Assembly (NCBI RefSeq): GCF_008728195.1
Contig: NZ_CP031598.1
Coordinates: 5,270,001-5,334,000, forward strand
Source: Roseovarius indicus
GTDB lineage: Bacteria; Pseudomonadota; Alphaproteobacteria; Rhodobacterales; Rhodobacteraceae
Length of the DNA: 64,000 bases
Direction: 5' to 3'
Shown here: piece by piece, positions 36,593 through 45,589 of the stretch
Layout of the letters: every line of letters begins with the position of its first letter
How positions within the stretch are numbered: position 1 is the first letter of the stretch
Notes under the pieces: model-generated
Database searches by the model: none
Seen by the model: the letters and a program-made list of their open reading frames with translations, nothing else
Told to the model about the DNA's origin: nothing
Translations under genes and position numbers: made by a program

Positions 36593-37087
36593 GTGTTGAA
36601 TTGGTTCAAAGCATTTGCGATCGCTGCCCTTCTGGCCCTCCCCGGCCTTGCGGCCGCCCAGGGTGCGCAGGTCGCCTTCGGGAACATGCAGCAGAACAGC
36701 AACCTCCCCGTCGAGGTGACGGCCGACAATCTCGACGTCGATCAGGAGGACGGCACCGCGGTCTTCACCGGCAACGTCAAGATTGGCCAGGGCGACATGC
36801 GCCTTTCGGCCCCGCGCGTTCTGGTCGTCTACAAGGAAGACCAGAGCGGCATCAAAACCCTTCAGGCCACCGGCGGGGTCACGCTGGTCAGCGGGCAGGA
36901 TGCCGCCGAGGCGGCCCGCGCCGACTACAATATCGAGACCGGAATGATCGAAATGCAGGGCGACGTCCTGTTGTTGCAGGGCACGAATGCGCTATCTTCG
37001 GAAACCATGGTCGTCGACACAAGAGCCGGAACCGCCCGCATGTCAGGGCGGGTCAAGACCGTCCTCCAGCAGGGGGGCGAGCAATGA
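36593..37087 (+). CDS. lptA: Lipopolysaccharide transport periplasmic protein LptA
   Basis: A 164-residue periplasmic protein with a signal peptide ([17 protein letters not shown], cleavage after AAAQ near residue 23). The mature part is an OstA/LptA beta-jellyroll, recognisable from [19 protein letters not shown] and the repeated FTGNVKI/LSAPRV strands. It forms the bridge carrying LPS across the periplasm. The start is a GTG four bases after the lptC stop. Its own stop overlaps the lptB ATG (ATGA). Confidence 0.9.
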   Translation: MLNWFKAFAIAALLALPGLAAAQGAQVAFGNMQQNSNLPVEVTADNLDVDQEDGTAVFTGNVKIGQGDMRLSAPRVLVVYKEDQSGIKTLQATGGVTLVSGQDAAEAARADYNIETGMIEMQGDVLLLQGTNALSSETMVVDTRAGTARMSGRVKTVLQQGGEQ

Positions 37088-37848
37088 GCGTGACCGACCG
37101 GCGCCTGCACCTAGCGCATCACAACAGCGGGCTCAGCGTCAAGGCGATCCGCAAGAGCTACAAGAAGCGCGTGGTCATCCGCGACGTGTCCCTCGACATG
37201 GAACAGGGCGAGGTCGTCGCGCTCCTGGGGCCGAACGGCTCGGGCAAGACCACCACGTTCTACGCCATCGCCGGCCTCGTCTACCCCGAGGGCGGGCAGG
37301 TGCTGATCGACGGGCGCGACGTGACGACACTGCCCATGTACCGCCGCGCCAAGCTTGGCATCGGCTATCTTCCCCAGGAAATGTCGATCTTCCGCGGCAT
37401 GTCCGTCGAAGACAACATCATGTCCATTCTGGACATATCAGAGCGGGACCGGCACAAGCGCCGCGAAAAACTCGAAGCGCTCCTTTCCGAATTTTCCATC
37501 GAACACCTCCGCCGCGTTCACGCGCTGGCCCTGTCGGGCGGTGAGCGCCGCCGGGTGGAAATTGCCCGCTGCCTCGCCGCCAACCCGAAATACCTGCTGC
37601 TCGACGAACCCTTCGCCGGGGTCGACCCGATCTCCGTCGGCGATATCCGCCGACTCGTGGCCGATCTGAAGACCCGCGGCATCGGCGTGCTGATCACCGA
37701 TCACAATGTCCGCGAAACGCTCGAGATCGTTGACCGCGCTTACATTCTGCACGACGGACAGGTTCTGATGTCGGGCAGCCCCAGCGATGTGGTCGCCAAC
37801 GAGAATGTCCGCCGCGTCTATCTCGGCGACAACTTCAGAATATCCTGA
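37084..37848 (+). CDS. lptB: LPS export ABC transporter ATP-binding protein LptB
   Basis: A 254-residue ATPase. Walker [10 protein letters not shown] is near residues 49-57, the signature [10 protein letters not shown] near 150-159, Walker [13 protein letters not shown] near 172-183 and the switch histidine in [10 protein letters not shown] near 208. The sequence is strongly conserved with E. coli LptB. An N-terminal extension of about 15 residues precedes the domain. It extracts LPS from the inner membrane with LptFG, encoded elsewhere. In enterobacteria rpoN follows lptB; here the next gene is hpf after about 250 bp without a sigma-54 gene. Confidence 0.95.
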   Translation: MSVTDRRLHLAHHNSGLSVKAIRKSYKKRVVIRDVSLDMEQGEVVALLGPNGSGKTTTFYAIAGLVYPEGGQVLIDGRDVTTLPMYRRAKLGIGYLPQEMSIFRGMSVEDNIMSILDISERDRHKRREKLEALLSEFSIEHLRRVHALALSGGERRRVEIARCLAANPKYLLLDEPFAGVDPISVGDIRRLVADLKTRGIGVLITDHNVRETLEIVDRAYILHDGQVLMSGSPSDVVANENVRRVYLGDNFRIS

Positions 37849-38095
37849 AGCGTCCCCGGCACTTGCTCGCGTTTCGTGTCATCACCGCGTCATACTCATT
37901 GACAAGCGCCCCGGAAAACGCCTCAATTGTCGTATGAACTTCTGGTGTCCCGTCCACTCACAGCCGAGATCCCGCTTCACCGGGAAGGCGTTCGGACAAA
38001 CCGGAAGCATGCTGCCACGTGTTGGTCGGATCAGGGTATCCCGGTGCTGAGAACTGCAGCCGGCTGATCCGTCGCGTCAATAATGAGGAGGCACG

Positions 38096-38659
38096 ATGCG
38101 CTATCAAATCAGTGGAAAACATATCGACGTAGGGGATGCCCTGAAAACCCATGTGGAACAGGAATTACAAAGCGTCATTGAGAAATATGCCGAACGGCCC
38201 ACCGATGCGCAGATCATTTTTTCGAAGATTTCGAGCGAATTCGCCTGCGAGGCGACCGTTCACCTGTCGACCGGGCTGACCGCCCAGGCGAAGGCACAGG
38301 CGCACGAAATCTATGCCGCGTTCGACCAGTGCAGCGAGAAGATGGAAAAGCAGCTGCGACGCTACAAACGTCGCCTGAAAGATCATCATCGCGCGCGGTC
38401 TGTGCCTGTTGAACTCGCAGGCGCATCGTCATATATCCTCGCCTCTGAAAAAGAGGGCGAGGATTCGGAACCCGAAAGCCTGCAACCGATCATCGTCGCC
38501 GAGATGGAAACCAAGATCCCGTCTCTTTCTGTCGGCGAGGCGGTCATGCAGATGGAGCTTGCAGGTGTTCCCGTCCTTGTCTTCAGAAACGAGGGGAAGA
38601 ACGGGCTCAATGTCGTATATCGCCGGGACGATGGAAATATTGGCTGGATCGACCCCTAA
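38096..38659 (+). CDS. hpf: Ribosome hibernation promoting factor, long form
   Basis: A 187-residue protein. The N-terminal half (about 1-105) is the RaiA/HPF ribosome-binding fold, starting MRYQISGKHIDVGDALK. The C-terminal third (about 130-187) is the dimerisation domain (PSLSVGEAVMQMELAGVPVLVF, ending in GNIGWIDP) found in long HPFs, which join 70S ribosomes into inactive 100S dimers. The ATG has GGAGG upstream. It follows lptB after 247 bp, so has its own promoter, and precedes ptsN by 48 bp. Confidence 0.93.
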   Translation: MRYQISGKHIDVGDALKTHVEQELQSVIEKYAERPTDAQIIFSKISSEFACEATVHLSTGLTAQAKAQAHEIYAAFDQCSEKMEKQLRRYKRRLKDHHRARSVPVELAGASSYILASEKEGEDSEPESLQPIIVAEMETKIPSLSVGEAVMQMELAGVPVLVFRNEGKNGLNVVYRRDDGNIGWIDP

Positions 38660-38707
38660 AACGAGTAGCTGGGTATAGGGTACCGGGCCGGTTCCACGGA
38701 GCAAAAG

Positions 38708-39172
38708 ATGGACGTTTCAATGATCCTCAAACCTGAGGCCGTGCGTGTATTGTCTGGTGTATCGAGCAAGAAAAGGCTCTTTCACGAACTCGGCATGATC
38801 GTCGAATCCGCCTATGACGTCAGCCACACCAGCGCGATCGATGCCCTGCAGGAGCGCGAAAGCCTCGGGCCGACGGGCGTCGGCCACGGTGTCGCCCTGC
38901 CCCATGCCCGTCTCGACTGCGTCGAGGAGGTGATCGGCGCGATGGTCGTACTCGAAAAACCCATCAACTTCGACGCGGTCGACCGCCAGCCGGTCGACCT
39001 CGTCTTTTCGCTCTTCGCGCCAAGCGATGCGGGGGTCGAACACCTCAAGGCACTGGCCCTGGTCTCGCGCACCCTGCGCGACCCGGCCCTTTGTGCCAAG
39101 CTGCGGGCCAATACCGACCCGGCCACGCTTTACACTATCCTGACGGAAGCGCAGTCGGTTCAGGCCGCCTGA
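38708..39172 (+). CDS. ptsN: PTS IIA-like nitrogen regulatory protein
   Basis: A 154-residue EIIA(Ntr). The phosphorylated histidine is His66 in GVALPHARL. The rest matches the PTS EIIA type 2 domain, including GPTGVGHG and the LVFSLFAP segment. It regulates transport and metabolism through its phosphorylation state. It lies next to hpf, the classical hpf-ptsN pairing. A short GC hairpin separates it from the convergent sulfotransferase gene. Confidence 0.93.
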   Translation: MDVSMILKPEAVRVLSGVSSKKRLFHELGMIVESAYDVSHTSAIDALQERESLGPTGVGHGVALPHARLDCVEEVIGAMVVLEKPINFDAVDRQPVDLVFSLFAPSDAGVEHLKALALVSRTLRDPALCAKLRANTDPATLYTILTEAQSVQAA

Positions 39173-39186
39173 AACCGGCGCATTTG

Positions 39187-39199
39187 GGGGCTCAGCCCC
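39187..39199. terminator. Compact hairpin between convergent ptsN and sulfotransferase gene
   Basis: GGGGC-TCA-GCCCC lies just past the ptsN stop, and its TCA loop is the stop codon of the minus-strand sulfotransferase gene. It may terminate both transcripts; no T run is present, so the support is moderate. Confidence 0.4.
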
Positions 39200-40619
39200 A
39201 CGCCTCGAAGCCGAAAAGCAGGTAGTCGCGCTGATAGACCTGCGCGGCCAGCGCCTCGATCTCGGCGTCGTAGATATCTTTCAGCGCATGCGGGCCGTTC
39301 GCGGCCGCCGCCTTGGGCGGTTCGGCCTTCCGATAGCCCATCTCCCGCGCCAGCCGGTCCAGCGCCGGTCCCATCTCCTCTTCCCGGATGATGAGATCGG
39401 GCAGGGTGAATTGCGCCATTCCCTGCAACGCCGCTGCCTGCGTCGCCCAATGCGCATCGACGCGAATGCTGGTCTGCCCGTTCAGGTTGGCGCGCAGGAA
39501 TTCCAGGAACGCGACAAACGCCGCACGGTGCGCCGCAACGTCATAGTTTTCACCCGGCTGATCGCCCGGGATGGGCAGCTTGTAGAAATTGCGCAGGGTC
39601 TTCCGGATCTCGGCAAACGTCCCCGGCCCGCGCGGCAGGATCCGGGTGCAGAACGCGGCATGGGCCCGCGCCACCGGATGACGCAACACCGTAAAGCTCC
39701 GATGCCCCGTGTTGCGCCGCATCCATTGCCGCAGCCCCTTCTGGTTCATCTGCGTCGGCAGCGTGTCGACCGGCACGCCATCCAGCCCCGCCAACCACTC
39801 CAGCACCTCCGCCTCCGGCCCGGCCCGCATCGGCATGTACAACAGCGAAGCATGCGCGCCCGTCACGAATCCCGGCACCGCCGGCCCCCGCCGCGGTTCG
39901 AAATTCGGCGTGCGGCTCAGGTTGAACATGTCCAGCCCCGAGATCGACCGCTCCATCGCGTCGTAATTCGACACTTTCTCCGACAGCGCGCTCGGGTTCT
40001 GCTTCTTCAGTGACTCGTCAAGCTTCTCCAGCCGCTCCTCCGACCCGAGGAACCGCGCCAGCCCGTTCATCACCTCGACATCCTGCAAATCTTCGTAATC
40101 GACGTAAAACGCCGTCTGCCCAGTCACCTGCAGCCGGTTCATCAGGAACACCTGGAACATCTGAAGCCGCGAGACATGCTCCTCGAATTCCTTCGCGTCG
40201 AATTCGATCTGGCTGTCCTTGCGCCGCTTGACGTTGGTCAGCTTCCATTGGCCCGTCGCCTGCGCGATCTTCCACGAGACATAGCTTTCGGCCGGGTTGC
40301 GGGTGAGAACGATCTTGGCACAGCGCGGATCGTCAAGGCAGATATCCAGCACCCGCGGGTCATGATCGTGGAAGAACCGGAACCCGCCCATCCCCTCGGT
40401 CCGGTCCCGGATGGCGTCGACCAGAACGGAAGGATCAGCCTCCCGCTCCGCCTGGGTCACGCCAAGGATCTCGGTCTTGTTGGGGTAGCCGATGAAATGC
40501 GGGTTGAACGCCTCGCCATGACAGGTGAAGCCCTCGAACGCGTTCAGGTTGCTCTCAAGGAAATTCGACCCCGTCCGCATTTCGGCGAACACCACGAAAT
40601 AATCGAACGGCTCCGCCAT
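39192..40619 (-). CDS. NodH-like sulfotransferase with second sulfotransferase-like half
   Basis: A 475-residue protein. The N-terminal half carries the 5'-phosphosulfate-binding loop MRTGSNFLE (about residues 14-22) and the 3'-phosphate motif IVLTRNPAESYVSWK, the two PAPS-contact elements of NodH-type sulfotransferases. The C-terminal half (about 245-475) has its own FTVLRHPVARAHAAF segment, like the 3'-phosphate motif of Sulfotransfer_2 enzymes, but its 5' loop is not evident. The order resembles a fused or decayed duplicate. It lies in the polysaccharide region with cysQ (PAP removal) 7 kb away. Sulfation of a surface glycan is the probable role, inferred from context. No signal peptide is seen. 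Confidence 0.78.
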   Translation of the reverse strand: MAEPFDYFVVFAEMRTGSNFLESNLNAFEGFTCHGEAFNPHFIGYPNKTEILGVTQAEREADPSVLVDAIRDRTEGMGGFRFFHDHDPRVLDICLDDPRCAKIVLTRNPAESYVSWKIAQATGQWKLTNVKRRKDSQIEFDAKEFEEHVSRLQMFQVFLMNRLQVTGQTAFYVDYEDLQDVEVMNGLARFLGSEERLEKLDESLKKQNPSALSEKVSNYDAMERSISGLDMFNLSRTPNFEPRRGPAVPGFVTGAHASLLYMPMRAGPEAEVLEWLAGLDGVPVDTLPTQMNQKGLRQWMRRNTGHRSFTVLRHPVARAHAAFCTRILPRGPGTFAEIRKTLRNFYKLPIPGDQPGENYDVAAHRAAFVAFLEFLRANLNGQTSIRVDAHWATQAAALQGMAQFTLPDLIIREEEMGPALDRLAREMGYRKAEPPKAAAANGPHALKDIYDAEIEALAAQVYQRDYLLFGFEAWG

Positions 40620-40625
40620 CGCGTC

Positions 40626-42326
40626 TTACTGCACCAGGTAGGGTTTGCGTTTGCCGGGCTGCGGCTCGTGGCGGCCATGCGCCACCGGGAAATCGCCCAT
40701 CAGGTAGGGGTGCATCCCCTGGTTCTTGAGGTTCTGCAGGAACTGGCCGAACCCGGTCAGGTCGGCCATCTTCGGCACCTCCGCCAGGCCGCGCTGATAC
40801 TGCTTGCCGATCTCGTCGATCACGGTCTGTAACGGCTCCATCGGGGCCTCTATGAACTCCGCCAGCGTCCAGATCCGGATCCGCGCCTTCGCCCATTCCG
40901 AGCGCAACACCTTCAGATGCTCGCTCTCGATCTGCTGCAAAAGCGCGGCCTCTTTCCGGATGTCCGAGAAATTCTTGTTCGACTTGAACAACGGAATGGC
41001 CCACGCCCCGGTGATCACCGAGATCTGCGCATTCGGGTCCTTCGCGATGTCCCAGTCGATCTTCTCGATCATGTCCCGCGGCCCGAACTGAAAGCACTGC
41101 CGCTCGCCCCGCGTGTTCCAGATCAGGTTGGTCAGGAAGGCCCGCTTGTTGTAATCCCGCAGCTTCGCGCTGTCGCTCAGCGCGCCGTTCATCACGATCT
41201 GCCCGTCGGAATACTCCACACGCTCCTTGGCGAACAGGTGGCCATGCACCCGCGCCCCGGTGACCTTGGCCAGCCACGGTTCGAAATTCTCGAAAAGGTC
41301 GCTGAACCCCTCGAAGACCGAGTATTGCGCACAGGTCATCCCGCCCTCGCGGCCCGGCGCGGGAAACCGGCTCTGCATGTAAAGCCCCGGCCGCCCCCGC
41401 GTCCGCCGCTCGACCGCCTTCGAGAAGATCCGGTCGATCTTCCCCGGGTTCGGCTCGGTCCGCTTCATCGCGCTGTCCTGATCGGTCAGGAACGCCTCGT
41501 AAAGCCGGTTCGCAAAGGGCCAGATCTTGCGCGCGACAAAGCAATCCGACCGCCGCAAAAGCTGAAGGTGATCGTCGTAGAAGATATGCGGCTTGCCCTG
41601 GTAATCGAACTTCGACAGAGTCAGCGACCGGCTTTCGATCTTTCGGGAATAAAGCCGCGCCAGCGTCTGAAAATAGCTCTCGTCGGGGATCCAGACACGC
41701 CGGAAATAGCGGTCATACGCCTTGCGCTCGGGGTCCTCCAGGATGGCCGACAGCGTCTGCCGCGTCAGGCACCACCACTGGCTTCCCATATGCGGCACGA
41801 CGCCATTGGGAATGTGCCGCTTGTACCCCACGGCGCGCTGGAACTGCACGTACTTGTCGAAAAGATAGCGTTGCCGCCGCCAGGAGAACGGAAACCGCAG
41901 GGTAAAGCGCTCCTGGTCAAGCCCGCCGATCGTCCACGGCACGTCCGCCGTGGTGGCGGACTCGATGAAATCCGTGGTCTGGCGGTCGGCAAGATAGTCG
42001 ATCAGCTCCTGCACCGGCCGCAGGGGAAGGCAGGCGCCAGAGGCGAGGTAGACATGCCGCACATCGGCAAACTCCTCGAGCATCGTCTCGCCCGCCGTCT
42101 GGGTCGCCGCGACAAGGCCCCAGGTGCCCCATTCGCACCGGTGCCGCTTGACGAAGCGGATATCGGGCAGATCCGCCATCGACGTGACGAAAGCGTTGTA
42201 GGTCTTGGCAGGGACATTCTTGTCGACGTGAAACACGATGGGGCAGCCGGCGGCGGCCCAGTGCCGGGCCACCTGCTCGGCCCGGTCGAACGCCGTATGA
42301 ACCAGCATGATGATGCCGACACTCAT
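40626..42326 (-). CDS. Core-2/I-branching (GT14) family glycosyltransferase
   Basis: A 566-residue protein. Residues 1-280 are a GT14-like domain of the beta-1,6-N-acetylglucosaminyltransferase type, seen in IIMLVHTAFDRAEQV, the HVDKNVP metal/nucleotide region, CEWGTWGLVAAT, YLASGACLPLRP and the WIPDESYFQTL catalytic glutamate region. The C-terminal 280 residues are a conserved domain found with these proteins and lack motifs I recognise. It lies six bases upstream of the sulfotransferase gene on the same strand and should act on the same glycan. Sugar specificity is unknown. Confidence 0.83.
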   Translation of the reverse strand: MSVGIIMLVHTAFDRAEQVARHWAAAGCPIVFHVDKNVPAKTYNAFVTSMADLPDIRFVKRHRCEWGTWGLVAATQTAGETMLEEFADVRHVYLASGACLPLRPVQELIDYLADRQTTDFIESATTADVPWTIGGLDQERFTLRFPFSWRRQRYLFDKYVQFQRAVGYKRHIPNGVVPHMGSQWWCLTRQTLSAILEDPERKAYDRYFRRVWIPDESYFQTLARLYSRKIESRSLTLSKFDYQGKPHIFYDDHLQLLRRSDCFVARKIWPFANRLYEAFLTDQDSAMKRTEPNPGKIDRIFSKAVERRTRGRPGLYMQSRFPAPGREGGMTCAQYSVFEGFSDLFENFEPWLAKVTGARVHGHLFAKERVEYSDGQIVMNGALSDSAKLRDYNKRAFLTNLIWNTRGERQCFQFGPRDMIEKIDWDIAKDPNAQISVITGAWAIPLFKSNKNFSDIRKEAALLQQIESEHLKVLRSEWAKARIRIWTLAEFIEAPMEPLQTVIDEIGKQYQRGLAEVPKMADLTGFGQFLQNLKNQGMHPYLMGDFPVAHGRHEPQPGKRKPYLVQ

Positions 42327-42345
42327 GGCCGCACCGCCCTTTCCC

Positions 42346-43356
42346 TCAAGCCCAGTTACCCTTTGACATCAGTCCGAGTATCTCTAGTTGACGCCAGTTT
42401 ATATATTTTTCCGACCAATTGCACCAAAGCTCTGGATTCTGGTGAATATTTTCTGCGTATGCTTTGTATTCCACGCTTCCCGAGTAATGCTGCCGCCGCT
42501 TCAACTCTTCCTCGGCCTTCTCCGGCAGGGTGTCGAGGAACTTGGTATGAAGCAGCACGCCGCTCGCCTTCTCGCCGCCCCACTGGTCATAAGTCAGGTT
42601 CAATCCCCGCGGCAAAAGCGTATGGGTCGAGCTGACATAGGCATAATGCCGGTCCCATTTCACAAGCGGTATCTTGTTCAGCGCCGGCGCCTTCTTGGGC
42701 CGGTCAGGAAAGAAGACCCGCGCCCGCGGCCCGCCCTGAATCCACAGGTTCCAGTAAGACGGGTTCCGCTCGATCATGTAGTTGCCCGGGTCGAACCATG
42801 CCGCGATCTCGACCGGGTCCTGCCCGGGGCGATAGTTCACCGCGTCGATCCGGCCCTTGGGGTACATGTCCAGCAACATCGCCCCGAACGACCGCACGCC
42901 GGAACTGTCCAGCCAGTCGGTCAGCGCCCGCACCGGCCGCGTGTCACAGAACGGGTAGACGAACAGCTCATCGGGGTCGACAACCAGCGTCCAGTGCCCG
43001 TCGCCGTATTTCCGCTGCAACCAGTTGAGCCAGTCCACCCCGAAGCGCGACCGCTTGTAGCTGGCCTTGGTCGTCCACAACGACACGTCGGGCTGCCCGG
43101 TCAGAAACTCCCGCCCGCCATCGTCGCTGTCATTGTCGACCATCAGGAAATGCGACACGCCCAGCTTGCGATAATACTGCAGGAAATACGGCAGGCGCAC
43201 GTTCTCGTTCCGGAAGGTCGAGAACAGCAGGATATCCCCCGGCTTGATCCGGTCGGTCCGGTCGCGCACCGGCTTCACGGCAAAATGCTTGCGCCAGGCC
43301 CTGATCTGCGCCCGCTTCCGGCGCAGCCGCATGATATATGACTGCCAAAGGCTCAC
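42346..43356 (-). CDS. Glycosyltransferase family 2 protein, paralogue A
   Basis: A 336-residue protein with a GT-A fold. Motifs are FSTFRNENVRLPYFL (about 45-59), VDNDSDDGGREF, then the VVDPDELFVYP metal site (about 124-134), typical of DUF4922/GT92-like bacterial glycosyltransferases. The start is uncertain: GTG at 43356 or ATG at 43332. The last 40 or so residues are encoded by DNA of 41% GC (42381-42480), unlike the rest. The next gene upstream is its close paralogue; the shared C-terminal WRQLE-x-GLMS-x-GNW motif shows common descent. Probably assembles the surface polysaccharide. Confidence 0.82.
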   Translation of the reverse strand: MSLWQSYIMRLRRKRAQIRAWRKHFAVKPVRDRTDRIKPGDILLFSTFRNENVRLPYFLQYYRKLGVSHFLMVDNDSDDGGREFLTGQPDVSLWTTKASYKRSRFGVDWLNWLQRKYGDGHWTLVVDPDELFVYPFCDTRPVRALTDWLDSSGVRSFGAMLLDMYPKGRIDAVNYRPGQDPVEIAAWFDPGNYMIERNPSYWNLWIQGGPRARVFFPDRPKKAPALNKIPLVKWDRHYAYVSSTHTLLPRGLNLTYDQWGGEKASGVLLHTKFLDTLPEKAEEELKRRQHYSGSVEYKAYAENIHQNPELWCNWSEKYINWRQLEILGLMSKGNWA

Positions 43357-43528
43357 TGCTTACTGCCCTGCTTTCGCGCCAAACAGACGCCGGACATTAT
43401 GCCCCGTTGGTTAAGGGAACCCTGCCTGCCGCCAAGTGCCTGAAATACGGCGGGCCCCGACCCGTTTGGCGCACAATACCCGAGCGCCAAAAAATGGCAA
43501 CAAATCAACGGCCCGGGTTCGCACATGA

Positions 43529-44551
43529 TCAAATCCAGTTACCCCGCGACATCAACCCCATCGCCTCCAGCTGGCGCCAGCTTGTCAGTCGCGTCGACGC
43601 CTCGCACCACAGATCGGGGTTTTCGACGAGAGCGTCGTAATAGGCATCATAGAGCTCGCTATTGGCGAAATGCTCGCCCCGCTCTTTCTCCTCCGCCGAC
43701 TTCTCGACAATCGTGTGCAGGAACTTGGTATGCAGCAAAAGGCCCGATGTCTCTTCCCCGCCATCCTCGTCATAGACGAGGTTCAGATCGCGCGGCAAAA
43801 GCGCATGCGTCGAATTGATATACACGTACCGCCGGCTCCACTTCACCAGCGGAACCTTTCCCATGGTCGGCGCCTTGCGCGGCTCCTCGGCAAAGAAGCA
43901 CCGCGCCCGCACGCCGCCCTGGATCCACAGGTTCTGCTGCTTCGGCTGCTTCTGGATCATGTAATTCCCCGCATCGAACCAGCACAGCGTCTCGAACGGG
44001 TCCTCGCCGGGGCGGTACTCCTGCGCCTTCACCGGCCCCTTGGGGTACATGTCCAGCATCAGCGTCCCGAACGAGCTTCGCCCCGTCCGCTCCAGCCATT
44101 CGACCAGCGCGGGCAGGGGCCGCGTGTCATGATGCGGATAGATCAAGATCTCGTCGGCATCCAGCGTCAGGCACCAATGCCCGTGCGCGTGCTTGATCAT
44201 CAGCCATGTCAGCCAGTCGAGCCCGAACCGCGACAGCCGATAGCTATGCTTCGTCGACCACAGCGACACGTCGGGCTGTTCAGCAAGGTACTCCCGCGTG
44301 CCGTCATCGCTTTCGTTGTCGACGAACAGGAAGTGCTCGACCCCCAGTTTGCGGTGATGCTCAAGGAAGAACGGCAGGCGCACCGCCTCGTTCCGCACGG
44401 TCGAGGCGGTGAGAATGGCGCCCGGCTTTATCTGAGACGTACGGTCGATGACCGGGGAAAGCTGCCGGCGTTTCCGAAGCGCACGGAACAACAGCCGCCG
44501 CCGCTTCCAGCGCAGCCTGTATTTCGTCGACGCCTCCGAAAGCCAGCCCAT
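43529..44551 (-). CDS. Glycosyltransferase family 2 protein, paralogue B
   Basis: A 340-residue GT-A enzyme paralogous to the gene downstream. Shared motifs are ASTVRNEAVRLPFFLEHHRKLGV, VDNESDDGTREYL, LDADEILIYPHHDTRPL and a C-terminal WRQLEAMGLMSRGNW. The ATG at 44551 was chosen over a longer frame because the homology with the paralogue begins there. It lies 38 bp after galE on the same strand. Tandem duplication of a glycosyltransferase would let the two enzymes add different sugars or linkages. Acceptor unknown. Confidence 0.82.
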   Translation of the reverse strand: MGWLSEASTKYRLRWKRRRLLFRALRKRRQLSPVIDRTSQIKPGAILTASTVRNEAVRLPFFLEHHRKLGVEHFLFVDNESDDGTREYLAEQPDVSLWSTKHSYRLSRFGLDWLTWLMIKHAHGHWCLTLDADEILIYPHHDTRPLPALVEWLERTGRSSFGTLMLDMYPKGPVKAQEYRPGEDPFETLCWFDAGNYMIQKQPKQQNLWIQGGVRARCFFAEEPRKAPTMGKVPLVKWSRRYVYINSTHALLPRDLNLVYDEDGGEETSGLLLHTKFLHTIVEKSAEEKERGEHFANSELYDAYYDALVENPDLWCEASTRLTSWRQLEAMGLMSRGNWI

Positions 44552-44589
44552 CTTGCCCGTATCCTGCCGCCCTGGCCGCAGAATCGGCG

Positions 44590-45573
44590 TTATTTGTCGT
44601 AATGTCCAGTTTGGTGCCACCGCCACGCATCGGCGATCATCTCGCCCAGCGTCGAGCGGGCCGGTTCCCACCCAAGTTCGGCCTTGGCCCGTGTCGACCC
44701 CGACACCAGTTTGGTGCAATCGCCGGGCCGCCGTTCCCCCTCGGTCACCGGCACCTCGCGGCCTGTCACGTCACGGGCGTGGTCGATCACCTCGCGCACG
44801 GTGAACCCGCTGCCGGTGCCAAGGTTGAACACCCGGCTGCCGCGCTTGTCCTCAAGCCATTTCAGGCCAAGCACATGCGCACCCACAAGGTCCATGACAT
44901 GCACGTAATCGCGAATGCAGGTGCCGTCGGGCGTGTCGTAATCCGTGCCGAAAATCGTCAGCGCGTCGCGCTTGCCGTCCACCGCATCCAGCACCAGCGG
45001 AATAAGGTGCGTCTCGGGCTGGTGAAACTCGCCAACCTCCGCCTCCGGGTCGGCGCCGGCCACGTTGAAATACCGGAAGATCACGCTGCGCATCCCGTAT
45101 GCAGCCTCGAAATTCTCCAGCATGTCCTCGATCGCCCGCTTCGAGGCCCCATACGCATTGATCGGATGCTGCGCGCAGTCTTCGTCCAGCACCACGTTGT
45201 CCTGGTCGCCATAGGTCGCGCAGGTCGAGGAAAACACGATATCAAGGCACCCGGCATCGACCGCCGCCTGCAGCAGCGTCGCCGACCCCGACACGTTGTT
45301 GTCCCAGTAGATCCCCGGGTTGCGCATGCTCTCGCCCACCTGGCTCAGGGCGGCGAAATGCATGACTGCGCTGGGCTGGTGTTTGGCGAAAACTTCTGCC
45401 AGCCGGTCGGCATCCCGCAGGTCGCCCTGCTCGAAAGGCCCGAACTTCACCGCCTCTTTCCAGCCGGTGCACAGGTTGTCGTAGGTCACCGGCGTGTACC
45501 CGGCCGCCCTCAGGCTCTTGCAGGCGTGAGAGCCGATATACCCGGCGCCCCCGGTAACAAGGATGTTGGTCAA
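44590..45573 (-). CDS. galE: UDP-glucose 4-epimerase
   Basis: A 327-residue extended short-chain dehydrogenase. The NAD-binding motif GGAGYIGSH is at about 7-15. The catalytic serine and tyrosine lie in FSSTCATYG and AYGASKRAIE (YxxxK). Further signatures are FRYFNVAGADPE and NLGTGSGFTV. It interconverts UDP-glucose and UDP-galactose in the cytoplasm. It is 17 bp downstream of galU, so UDP-glucose synthesis and epimerisation are coupled; the product can feed glf for Galf. Confidence 0.95.
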   Translation of the reverse strand: MTNILVTGGAGYIGSHACKSLRAAGYTPVTYDNLCTGWKEAVKFGPFEQGDLRDADRLAEVFAKHQPSAVMHFAALSQVGESMRNPGIYWDNNVSGSATLLQAAVDAGCLDIVFSSTCATYGDQDNVVLDEDCAQHPINAYGASKRAIEDMLENFEAAYGMRSVIFRYFNVAGADPEAEVGEFHQPETHLIPLVLDAVDGKRDALTIFGTDYDTPDGTCIRDYVHVMDLVGAHVLGLKWLEDKRGSRVFNLGTGSGFTVREVIDHARDVTGREVPVTEGERRPGDCTKLVSGSTRAKAELGWEPARSTLGEMIADAWRWHQTGHYDK

Positions 45574-45589
45574 ACCACGCCTCCGGCGG

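Noticed and set aside
37849..38095. Missing rpoN as a degraded gene
   Set aside because: The gap is too short and no sigma-54 motif is readable in any frame; it is a gene absence, not a pseudogene.
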